64,000 nucleotides of DNA from Lepturacanthus savala. Its lineage: Eukaryota > Chordata > Actinopteri > Scombriformes > Trichiuridae. The stretch's first letter is position 1. Each line of letters begins with the position of its first letter. The stretch covers positions 27,196,733 to 27,260,732 of the forward strand of contig CM060476.1 of the NCBI GenBank assembly GCA_030544235.1, read 5' to 3'. The position numbers and the translations under genes are program-made. The notes beneath the pieces were generated by a model that searched no databases, had not been told where the DNA came from, and saw nothing but the letters and a program-made list of their open reading frames with translations. Shown in pieces: positions 45,901 through 58,220 of the stretch.

Positions 45901-48900
45901 ATTTCACATACAGTAAAAGGTAAATAAGTTTTTCTATGAAAATATTGTACTGATTTAGGCCTATATAGCTTTTTGTCTTTTTGGGCTCTTCAGACCGAGA
46001 GAATGCATATGGAGCAATAAAAACTTTAAAACACAAACCACATGAAAACAATAGCTTTTCCAGGTGAATTTCTGATCCAAAACTATACCATTTCACATAA
46101 AGTTAAAGGTAAATAAGATTTTCTATAAAAATATTGTTCTGATTTAGGCTTACATAGCTTTTTGTCTTTTTGTGCTCTTCAGACCGAGAGAATGCATATG
46201 GAGCAATAAAAACTTTAAAACACAAACCACATGAAAACAATAGCTTTTCCAGGTGAATTTCTGATCCAAAACTATACCATTTTACATATAGTAAAAGGTA
46301 AATAAGATTTTCTGTAAAAATATTGTACTGATTTAGGCCTACATAGCTTTTGGTCTTTTTGTGCTCTGCCGACCGAGAGAATGCATATGGAGCAATAAAA
46401 ACTTTAAAACACAAACCACATGAAAACAATAGCTTTTCCAGGTGAATTTCTGATCCAAAACTGTACCATTTCACATAAAGTTAAAGGTAAATAAGATTTT
46501 CTATAAAAATATTGTTCTGATTTAGGCTTATATAGCTTTTTGTCTTTTTGTGCTCTTCAGACCGAGAGAATGCATATGGAGCAATAAAAACTTTAAAACA
46601 CAAACCACATGAAAACAATAGCTTTTCCAGGTGAATTTCTGATCCAAAACTATACCATTTCACATAAAGTAAAAGGTAAATAAGTTTTTCTATAAAAATA
46701 TTGTACTGATTTAGGCCTATATAACTTTTTGTCTTTTTGGGCTCTTCAGATCGAGAGAATGCATATGGAGCAATAAAAACTTTAAAACACAAACCACATG
46801 AAAACAATAGCTTTTCCAGGTGAATTTCTGATCCAAAACCATACCATTTCACATAAAGTAAAAGGTAAATAAGTTTTTCTATAAAAATATTGTACTGATT
46901 TATGCCTATATAGCTTTTTGTCTTTTTGGGCTCTTCAGACCGAGAGAATGCATATGGAGCAATAAAAACTTTAAAACACAAACCACATGAAAACAATAGC
47001 TTTTCCAGGTGAATTTCTGATCCAAAACTATACCATTTCACATAAAGTTAAAGGTAAATAAGATTTTCTACAAAAATATTGTTCTGATTTAGGCTTACAT
47101 AGCTTTTTGTCTTTTTGTGCTCTTCAGACCGAGAGAATGCATATGGAGCAATAAAAACTTTAAAACACAAACCACATGAAAACAATAGCTTTTCCAGGTG
47201 AATTTCTGATCCAAAACTATACCATTTCATATAAAGTAAAAGGTAAATAAGTTTTTCTATAAAAATATTGTACTGATTTAGGCCTATATAGCTTTTTGTC
47301 TTTTTGGGCTCTTCAGACCGAGAGAATGCATATGGAGCAATAAAAACTTTAAAACACACACCACATGAAAACAATAGCTTTTCCAGGTGAATTTCTGATC
47401 CAAAACTATACCATTTCACATAAAGTAAAAGGTAAATAAGTTTTTCTATAAAAATATTGTACTGATTTAGGCCTATATGGCTTTTTGTCTTTTTGGGCTC
47501 TTCAGACCGAGAGAATGCATATGGAGCAATAAAAACTTTAAAACACAAACCACATGAAAACAATAGCTTTTCCAGGTGAATTTCTGATCCAAAACTATAC
47601 CATTTCACATAAAGTAAAAGGTAAATAAGTTTTTCTATGAAAATATTGTACTGATTTAGGCCTATATAGCTTTTTGTCTTTTTGGGCTCTTCAGACCGAG
47701 AGAATGTATATGGAGCAATAAAAACTTTAAAACACAAACCACATGAAAACAATAGCTTTTCCAGGTGAATTTCTGATCCAAAACTATACCATTTTACATA
47801 TAGTAAAAGGTAAATAAGATTTTCTGTAAAAATATTGTACTGATTTAGGCCTACATAGCTTTTGGTCTATTTGTGCTCTTCCGACCGAGAGAATGCATAT
47901 GGAGCAATAAAAACTTTAAAACACAAACCACATGAAAACAATAGCTTTTCCAGGTGAATTTCTCATCCAAAACTATACCATTTCACATAAAGTAAAAGGT
48001 AAATAAGTTTTTCTATAAAAATATTGTACTGATTTAGGCCTATATAGCTTTTTGTCTTTTTGGGCTCTTCAGACCGAGAGAATGCATATGGAGCAATAAA
48101 AACTTTAAAACACAAACCACATGAAAACAATAGCTTTTCCAGGTGAATTTCTGATCCAAAACTATACCATTTCACATAAAGTAAAAGGTAAATAAGTTTT
48201 TCTATAAAAATATTGTACTGATTTAGGCCTATATAGCTTTTTGTCTTTTTGGGCTCTTCAGACCGAGAGAATGCATATGGAGCAATAAAAACTTTAAAAC
48301 ACAAACCACATGAAAACAATAGCTTTTCCAGGTGAATTTCTCATCCAAAACTATACCATTTCACATAAAGTAAAAGGTAAATAAGTTTTTCTATAAAAAT
48401 ATTGTACTGATTTAGGCCTATATAGCTTTTTGTCTTTTTGGGCTCTTCAGACCGAGAGAATGCATATGGAGCAATAAAAACTTTAAAACACAAACCACAT
48501 GAAAACAATAGCTTTTCCAGGTGAATTTCTGATCCAAAACTATACCATTTCACATAAAGTAAAAGGTAAATAAGTTTTTCTATGAAAATATTGTACTGAT
48601 TTAGGCCTATATAGCTTTTTGTCTTTTTGGGCTCTTCAGACCGAGAGAATGCATATGGAGCAATAAAAACTTTAAAACACAAACCACATGAAAACAATAG
48701 CTTTTCCAGGTGAATTTCTGATCCAAAACTATACCATTTTACATATAGTAAAAGGTAAATAAGATTTTCTGTAAAAATATTGTACTGATTTAGGCCTACA
48801 TAGCTTTTGGTCTTTTTGTGCTCTTCCGACCGAGAGAATGCATATGGAGCAATAAAAACTTTAAAACACAAACCACATGAAAACAATAGCTTTTCCAGGT

Positions 48901-51900
48901 GAATTTCTGATCCAAAACTATACCATTTCACATAAAGTAAAAGGTAAATAAGTTTTTCTATGAAAATATTGTACTGATTTAGGCCTATATAGCTTTTTGT
49001 CTTTTTGGGCTCTTCAGACCGAGAGAATGCATATGGAGCAATAAAAACTTTAAAACACAAACCACATGAAAACAATAGCTTTTCCAGGTGAATTTCTGAT
49101 CCAAAACTATACCATTTTACATATAGTAAAAGGTAAATAAGATTTTCTGTAAAAATATTGTACTGATTAGGCCTACATAGCTTTTGGTCTATTTGTGCTC
49201 TTCCGACCGAGAGAATGCATATGGAGCAATAAAAACTTTAAAACACAAACCACATGAAAACAATAGCTTTTCCAGGTGAATTTCTGATCCAAAACTATAC
49301 CATTTCACATAAAGTAAAAGGTAAATAAGTTTTTCTATAAAAATATTGTACTGATTTAGGCCTATATAGCTTTTTGTCTTTTTGGGCTCTTCAGACCGAG
49401 AGAATGCATATGGAGCAATAAAAACTTTAAAGCACAAACCACATGAAAACAATAGCTTTTCCAGGTGAATTTCTGATACAAAACTATACCATTTCACATA
49501 AAGTAAAAGGTAAATAAGTTTTTCTATAAAAATATTGTACTGATTTAGGCCTATATAGCTTTTTGTCTTTTTGGGCTCTTCAGACCGAGAGAATGCATAT
49601 GGAGCAATAAAAACTTTAAAACACAAACCACATGAAAACAATAGCTTTTCCAGGTGAATTTCTGATCCAAAACTATACCATTTCACATAAAGTAAAAGGT
49701 AAATAAGTTTTTCTATAAAAATATTGTACTGATTTAGGCCTATATAGCTTTTTGTCTTTTTGGGCTCTTCAGACCGAGAGAATGCATATGGAGCAATAAA
49801 AACTTTAAAACACAAACCACATGAAAACAATAGCTTTTCCAGGTGAATTTCTGATCCAAAACTATACCATTTTACATATAGTAAAAGGTAAATAAGATTT
49901 TCTGTAAAAATATTGTTCTGATTTAGGCTTACATAGCTTTTTGTTTTTTTGTTCTCTTCAGACCGAGAGAATGCATATGGAGCAATAAAAACTTTAAAAC
50001 ACAAACCACATGAAAACAATAGCTTTTCCAGGTGAATTTCTGATCCAAAACTATACCATTTCACATAAAGTAAAAGGTAAATAAGTTTTTCTATAAAAAT
50101 ATTGTACTGATTTAGGCCTATATAGCTTTTTGTCTTTTTGGGCTCTTCAGACCGAGAGAATGCATATGGAGCAATAAAAACTTTAAAACACAAACCACAT
50201 GAAAACAATAGCTTTTCCAGGTGAATTTCTGATCCAAAACTATACCATTTTACATATAGTAAAAGGTAAATAAGATTTTCTGTAAAAATATTGTACTGAT
50301 TTAGGCCTACATAGCTTTTGGTCTTTTTGGGCTCTTCCGACCGAGAGAATGCATATGGAGCAATAAAAACTTTAAAACACAAACCACATGAAAACAATAG
50401 CTTTTCCAGGTGAATTTCTGATCCAAAACTATACCATTTTACATATAGTAAAAGGTAAATAAGATTTTCTGTAAAAATGTTGTTCTGATTTAGGCTTACA
50501 TAGCTTTTTGTCTTTTTGTTCTCTTCAGACCGAGAGAATGCATATGGAGCAATAAAAACTTTAAAACACAAACCACATGAAAACAATAGCTTTTCCAGGT
50601 GAATTTCTGATCCAAAACTATACCATTTCACATAAAGTAAAAGGTAAATAAGTTTTTCTATGAAAATATTGTACTGATTTAGGCCTATATAGCTTTTTGT
50701 CTTTTTGGGCTCTTCAGACCGAGAGAATGCATATGGAGCAATAAAAACTTTAAAACACAAACCACATGAAAACAATAGCTTTTCCAGGTGAATTTCTGAT
50801 CCAAAACTATACCATTTCACATAAAGTAAAAGGTAAATAAGTTTTTCTATAAAAATATTGTACTGATTTAGGCCTATATAGCTTTTTGTCTTTTTGGGCT
50901 CTTCAGACCGAGAGAATGCATATGGAGCAATAAAAACTTTAAAACACAAACCACATGAAAACAATAGCTTTTCCAGGTGAATTTCTGATCCAAAACTATA
51001 CCATTTCACATAAAGTTAAAGGTAAATAACATTTTCTATAAAAATATTGTACTGATTTAGGCCTATATAGCTTTTTGTCTTTTTGTGCTCTTCAGACCGA
51101 GAGAATGCATATGGAGCAATAAAAACTTTAAAACACAAACCACATGAAAACAATAGCTTTTCCAGGTGAATTTCTGATCCAAAACTATACCATTTTACAT
51201 ATAGTAAAAGGTAAATAAGATTTTCTGTAAAAATATTGTACTGATTTAGGCCTACATAGCTTTTGGTCTTTTTGTTCTCTTCAGACCGAGAGAATGCATA
51301 TGGAGCAATAAAAACTTTAAAACACAAACCACATGAAAACAATAGCTTTTCCAGGTGAATTTCTGATCCAAAACTATACCATTTCACATAAAGTAAAAGG
51401 TAAATAAGTTTTTCTATGAAAATATTGTACTGATTTAGGCCTATATAGCTTTTTGTCTTTTTGGGCTCTTCAGACCGAGAGAATGCATATGGAGCAATAA
51501 AAACTTTAAAACACAAACCACATGAAAACAATAGCTTTTCCAGGTGAATTTCTGATCCAAAACTATACCATTTCACATAAAGTAAAAGGTAAATAAGTTT
51601 TTCTATAAAAATATTGTACTGATTTAGGCCTATATAGCTTTTTGTCTTTTTGGGCTCTTCAGACCGAGAGAATGCATATGGAGCAATAAAAACTTTAAAA
51701 CACAAACCACATGAAAACAATAGCTTTTCCAGGTGAATTTCTGATCCAAAACTATACCATTTCACATAAAGTAAAAGGTAAATAAGTTTTTCTATGAAAA
51801 TATTGTACTGATTTAGGCCTATATAGCTTTTTGTCTTTTTGGGCTCTTCAGACCGAGAGAATGCATATGGAGCAATAAAAACTTTAAAACACAAAACACA

Positions 51901-54727
51901 TGAAAACAATAGCTTTTCCAGGTGAATTTCTGATCCAAAACTATACCATTTTACATATAGTAAAAGGTAAATAAGATTTTCTGTAAAAATATTGTACTGA
52001 TTTAGGCCTACATAGCTTTTGGTCTATTTGTGCTCTTCCGACCGAGAGAATGCATATGGAGCAATAAAAACTTTAAAACACAAACCACATGAAAACAATA
52101 GCTTTTCCAGGTGAATTTCTGATCCAAAACTATACCATTTCACATAAAGTAAAAGGTAAATAAGTTTTTCTATAAAAATATTGTACTGATTTAGGCCTAT
52201 ATAGCTTTTTGTCTTTTTGTGCTCTTCCAACCGAGAGAATGCATATGGAGCAATAAAAACTTTAAAACACAAACCACATGAAAACAATAGCTTTTCCAGG
52301 ATAATTTCTGATCCAAAACTATACCATTTCACATAAAGTTAAAGGTAAATAAGATTTTCTATAAAAATATTGTTCTGATTTAGGCTTACATAGCTTTTTG
52401 TCTTTTTGTGCTCTTCAGACCGAGAGAATGCATATGCAGCAATAAAAACTTTAAAACACAAACCACATGAAAACAATAGCTTTTCCAGGTGAATTTCTGA
52501 TCCAAAACTATACCATTTCACATAAAGTAAAAGGTAAATAAGTTTTTCTATAAAAATATTGTACTGATTTAGGCCTATATAGCTTTTTGTCTATTTGGGC
52601 TCTTCAGACCGAGAGAATGCATATGGAGCAATAAAAACTTTAAAACACAAACCACATGAAAACAATAGCTTTTCCAGGTGAATTTCTGATCCAAAACTAT
52701 ACCATTTCACATAAAGTAAAAGGTAAATAAGTTTTTCTATAAAAATATTGTACTGATTTAGGCCTATATAGCTTTTTGTCTTTTTGGGCTCTTCAGACCG
52801 AGAGAATGCATATGGAGCAATAAAAACTTTAAAACACAAACCACATGAAAACAATAGCTTTTCCAGGTGAATTTCTGATCCAAAACTATACCATTTCACA
52901 TAAAGTAAAAGGTAAATAAGTTTTTCTATAAAAATATTGTTCTGATTTAGGCCTACATAGCTTTTGGTCTTTTTGTGCTCTTCCGACCGAGAGAATGCAT
53001 ATGGAGCAATAAAAACTTTAAAACACAAACCACATGAAAACAATAGCTTTTCCAGGATAATTTCTGATCCAAAACTATACCATTTCACATAAAGTTAAAG
53101 GTAAATAAGATTTTCTATAAAAATATTGTTCTGATTTAGGCTTACATAGCTTTTTGTCTTTTTGTGCTCTTCAGACCGAGAGAATGCATATGCAGCAATA
53201 AAAACTTTAAAACACAAACCACATGAAAACAATAGCTTTTCCAGGTGAATTTCTGATCCAAAACTATACCATTTCACATAAAGTAAAAGGTAAATAAGTT
53301 TTTCTATAAAAATATTGTACTGATTTAGGCCTATATAGCTTTTTGTCTATTTGGGCTCTTCAGACCGAGAGAATGCATATGGAGCAATAAAAACTTTAAA
53401 ACACAAACCACATGAAAACAATAGCTTTTCCAGGTGAATTTCTGATCCAAAACTATACCATTTCACATAAAGTAAAAGGTAAATAAGTTTTTCTATAAAA
53501 ATATTGTACTGATTTAGGCCTATATAGCTTTTTGTCTTTTTGGGCTCTTCAGACCGAGAGAATGCATATGGAGCAATAAAAACTTTAAAACACAAACCAC
53601 ATGAAAACAATAGCTTTTCCAGGTGAATTTCTGATCCAAAACTATACCATTTCACATAAAGTAAAAGGTAAATAAGTTTTTCTATGAAAATATTGTACTG
53701 ATTTAGGCCTATATAGCTTTTTGTCTTTTTGTGCTCTTCCAACCGAGAGAATGCATATGGAGCAATAAAAACTTTAAAACACAAACCACATGAAAACAAT
53801 AGCTTTTCCAGGTGAATTTCTGATCCAAAACTATACCATTTCACATAAAGTTAAAGGTAAATAAGATTTTCTATAAAAATATTGTTCTGATTTAGGCCTA
53901 CATAGCTTTTGGTCTTTTTGTGCTCTTCCGACCGAGAGAATGCATATGGAGCAATAAAAACTTTAAAACACAAACCACATGAAAACAATAGCTTTTCCAG
54001 GTGAATTTCTGATCCAAAACTATACCATTTTACATATAGTAAAAGGTAAATAAGATTTTCTGTAAAAATATTGTACTGATTTAGGCCTACATAGCTTTTG
54101 GTCTTTTTGGGCTCTTCCGACCGAGAGAATGCATATGGAGCAATAAAAACTTTAAAACACAAACCACATGAAAACAATAGCTTTTCCAGGTGAATTTCTG
54201 ATCCAAAACTATACCATTTTACATATAGTAAAAGGTAAATAAGATTTTCTGTAAAAATATTGTTCTGATTTAGGCTTACATAGCTTTTTGTCCTTTTGTT
54301 CTCTTCAGACCGAGAGAATGCATATGGAGCAATAAAAACTTTAAAACACAAACCACATGAAAACAATAGCTTTTCCAGGTGAATTTCTGATCCAAAACTA
54401 TACCATTTCACATAAAGTAAAAGGTAAATAAGTTTTTCTATGAAAATATTGTACTGATTTAGGCCTATATAGCTTTTTGTCTTTTTGGGCTCTTCCGACC
54501 GAGAGAATGCATATGGAGCAATAAAAACTTTAAAACACAAACCACATGAAAACAATAGCTTTTCCAGGTGAATTTCTGATCCAAAACTATACCATTTCAC
54601 ATAAAGTAAAAGGTAAATAAGTTTTTCTATAAAAATATTGTACTGATTTAGGCTTACATAGCTTTTTGTCTTTTTGTTCTCTTCAGAAAGAGAGAATGCA
54701 TATGGAGCAATAAAAACTTTAAAACAC
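36991..54727 (-). repeat. Satellite array C, ~189-bp monomer, minus orientation
   Basis: About 94 monomers of the same family. Only the first monomer (36991-37130) is clearly diverged. GGCCTATATAGC/GGGCTC-type monomers dominate the middle (41-52 kb), giving a longest open stretch of 606 codons at 49189-51009 (minus). It shares subtype strings with array A, for example CAAACCAGATGAAAAC near 4325 and 38105, and ACAAGAGCTTTTCC near 4902 and 38682. A 3-bp-shorter monomer (GACCGAGAATGC) occurs at 43729. Confidence 0.97.
52339..53844 (-). repeat. Tetrameric higher-order repeat, 756 bp, two copies
   Basis: Markers CATATGCAGC (52431 and 53187), CCAGGATAATTTC (52296 and 53052) and GTCTATTTGGGC (near 52589 and 53345) recur at exactly 756 bp, four monomers. 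Confidence 0.85.
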
Positions 54728-54807
54728 GAATTTCTGATCCAAAACTATACCATTTCACATAAAGTAAAAGGTAAATAAGTTTTATGCATATGGAGCAATA
54801 AAAACTT
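54728..54807. other. Orientation-switch point 2: scrambled junction
   Basis: Array C breaks at AAAACAC (54721-54727), skips about 30 bp of monomer, resumes with GAATTTCTGATCC, jumps at 54783 to TGCATATGGAGCAATAAAAA, and then turns over into plus-orientation sequence at ATTTACCTTTAAC. So two monomer-internal deletions or jumps precede the inversion. The turn occurs at AAAACTTATTTACC, where AACTTATTTACC is also the ordinary plus-strand wording, so short homology may have guided the join. Confidence 0.88.
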
Positions 54808-56339
54808 ATTTACCTTTAACTTTATGTGAAATGGTATAGTTTTGGATCAGAAATTCACCTGGAAAAGCTATTGTTTTCATATGGTTTGTGTTTTAAAGTT
54901 TTTATTGCTCCATATGCATTCTCTCGGTCGGAAGAGCACAAAAAGACCAAAAGCTATGTAGGCCTAAATCAGTACAATATTTTTACAGAAAATCTTATTT
55001 ACCTTTTACTATATGTAAAATGGTATAGTTTTGGATCAGAAATTCACCTGGAAAAGCTATTGTTTTCATGTGGTTTGTGTTTTAAAGTTTTTATTGCTCC
55101 ATATGCATTCTCTCGGTCTGAAGAGCCCAAAAAGACAAAAAGCTATATAGGCCTAAATCAGTACAATATTTTTATAGAAAAACTTATTTACCTTTTACTT
55201 TATGTGAAATGGTATAGTTTTGGATCAGAAATTCACCTGGAAAAGCTATTGTTTTCATGTGGTTGGTGTTTTAAAGTTTTTATTGCTCCATATGCATTCT
55301 CTCGGTCTGAAGAGAACAAAAAGACAAAAAGCTATGTAAGCCTAAATCAGAACAATATTTGTATAGAAAATCTTATTTACCTTTTACTTTATGTGAAATG
55401 GTATAGTTTTGGATCAGAAATTCACCTGGAAAAGCTATTGTTTTCATGTGGTTTGTGTTTTAAAGTTTTTATTGCTCCATATGCATTCTCTCGGTCTGAA
55501 GAGCCCAAAAAGACAAAAAGCTATATAGGCCTAAATCAGTACAATATTTTCATAGAAAAACTTATTTACCTTTTACTTTATGTAAAATGGTATAGTTTTG
55601 GATCAGAAATTCACCTGGAAAAGCTATTGTTTTCATGTGGTTTGTGTTTTAAAGTTTTTATTGCTCCATATGCATTCTCTCGGTCGGAAGAGCACAAATA
55701 GACCAAAAGCTATGTAGGCCTAAATCAGTACAATATTTTTACAGAAAATCTTATTTACCTTTTACTATATGTAAAATGGTATAGTTTTGGATCAGAAATT
55801 CACCTGGAAAAGCTATTGTTTTCATGTGTTTTGTGTTTTAAAGTTTTTATTGCTCCATATGCATTCTCTCGGTCTGAAGAGCCCAAAAAGACAAAAAGCT
55901 ATATAGGCCTAAATCAGTACAATATTTTCATAGAAAAACTTATTTACCTTTTACTTTATGTGAAATGGTATAGTTTTGGATCAGAAATTCACCTGGAAAA
56001 GCTATTGTTTTCATGTGGTTTGTGTTTTAAAGTTTTTATTGCTCCATATGCATTCTCTCGGTCTGAAGAGCCCAAAAAGACAAAAAGCTATATAGGCCTA
56101 AATCAGTACAATATTTTTATAGAAAAACTTATTTACCTTTTACTTTATGTGAAATGGTATAGTTTTGGATCAGAAATTCACCTGGAAAAGCTATTGTTTT
56201 CATGTGGTTTGTGTATTAAAGTTTTTATTGCTCCATATGCATTCTCTCGGTCTGAAGAGCCCAAAAAGACAAAAAGCTATATAGGCCTAAATCAGTACAA
56301 TATTTTCATAGAAAAACTTATTTACCTTTTACTTTATGT

Positions 56340-58220
56340 GAAATGGTATAGTTTTGGATCAGAAATTTACCTGGAAAAGCTATTGTTTTCATGTGGTTTG
56401 TGTTTTAAAGTTTTTATTGCTCCATATGCATTCTCTCGGTCTGAAGAGCCCAAAAAGACAAAAAGCTATATAGGCCTAAATCAGTACAATATTTTTACAG
56501 AAAAACTTATTTACCTTTTACTTTATGTGAAATGGTATAGTTTTGGATCAGAAATTCACCTGGAAAAGCTATTGTTTTCATGTGGTTTTTGTTTTAAAGT
56601 TTTTATTGCTCCATATGCATTCTCTCGGTCTGAAGAGCCCAAAAAGACAAAAAGTTATATAGGCCTAAATCAGTGCAATATTTTTATAGAAAAACTTATT
56701 TACCTTTTAGTTTATGTGAAATGGTATAGTTTTGGATCAGAAATTCACCTGGAAAAGCTATTGTTTTCATGTGGTTTGTGTTTTAAAGTTTTTATTGCTC
56801 CATATGCATTCTCTCGGTCTGAAGAGCCCAAAAAGACAAAAAGCTATATAGGCCTAAATCAGTACAATATTTTTATAGAAAAACTTATTTACCTTTTACT
56901 TTATGTGAAATGGTATAGTTTTGGATCAGAAATTCACCTGGAAAAGCTATTGTTTTCATGTGGTTTGTGTTTTAAAGTTTTTATTGCTCCATATGCATTC
57001 TTTCGGTCGGAAGAGCACAAAAAGACCAAAAGCTATGTAGGCCTAAATCAGTACAATATTTTTACAGAAAATCTTATTTACCTTTTACTATATGTAAAAT
57101 GGTATAGTTTTGGATCAGAAATTCACCTGGAAAAGCTATTGTTTTCATGTGGTTTGTGTTTTAAACTTTTTATTGCTCCATATGCATTCTCTCGGTCTGA
57201 AGAGCCCAAAAAGACAAAAAGCTATATAGGCCTAAATCAGTTCAATATTTTTATAGAAAAACTTATTTACCTTTTACTTTATGTGAAATGGTATAGTTTT
57301 GGATCAGAAATTTACCTGGAAAAGCTATTGTTTTCATGTGGTTTGTGTTTTAAAGTTTTTATTGCTCCATATGCATTCTCTCGGTCTGAAGAGCCCAAAA
57401 AGACAAAAAGCTATATAGGCCTAAATCAGTACAATATTTTTACAGAAAAACTTATTTACCTTTTACTTTATGTGAAATGGTATAGTTTTGGATCAGAAAT
57501 TCACCTGGAAAAGCTATTGTTTTCATGTGGTTTTTGTTTTAAAGTTTTTATTGCTCCATATGCATTCTCTCGGTCTGAAGAGCCCAAAAAGACAAAAAGT
57601 TATATAGGCCTAAATCAGTGCAATATTTTTATAGAAAAACTTATTTACCTTTTACTTTATGTGAAATGGTATAGTTTTGGATCAGAAATTCACCTGGAAA
57701 AGCTATTGTTTTCATGTGGTTTGTGTTTTAAAGTTTTTATTGCTCCATATGCATTCTCTCGGTCTGAAGAGCCCAAAAAGACAAAAAGCTATATAGGCCT
57801 AAATCAGTACAATATTTTTATAGAAAAACTTATTTACCTTTTACTTTATGTGAAATGGTATAGTTTTGGATCAGAAATTCACCTGGAAAAGCTATTGTTT
57901 TCATGTGGTTTGTGTTTTAAAGTTTTTATTGCTCCATATGCATTCTCTCGGTCGGAAGAGCACAAAAAGACCAAAAGCTATGTAGGCCTAAATCAGTACA
58001 ATATTTTTACAGAAAATCTTATTTACCTTTTACTATATGTAAAATGGTATAGTTTTGGATCAGAAATTCACCTGGAAAAGCTATTGTTTTCATGTGGTTT
58101 GTGTTTTAAACTTTTTATTGCTCCATATGCATTCTCTCGGTCTGATGAGCCCAAAAAGACAAAAAGCTATATAGGCCTAAATCAGTTCAATATTTTTATA
58201 GAAAAACTTATTTACCTTTT
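56340..58220 (+). repeat. Pentameric higher-order repeat, 945 bp, two copies
   Basis: GTGGTTTTTG at 56582 and 57527, CAGTGCAATATT near 56670 and 57615, AAATTTACCTGG near 56364 and 57309, and TTTAAACTTTTTATTG near 57162 and 58107 all recur at 945 bp. Confidence 0.83.
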
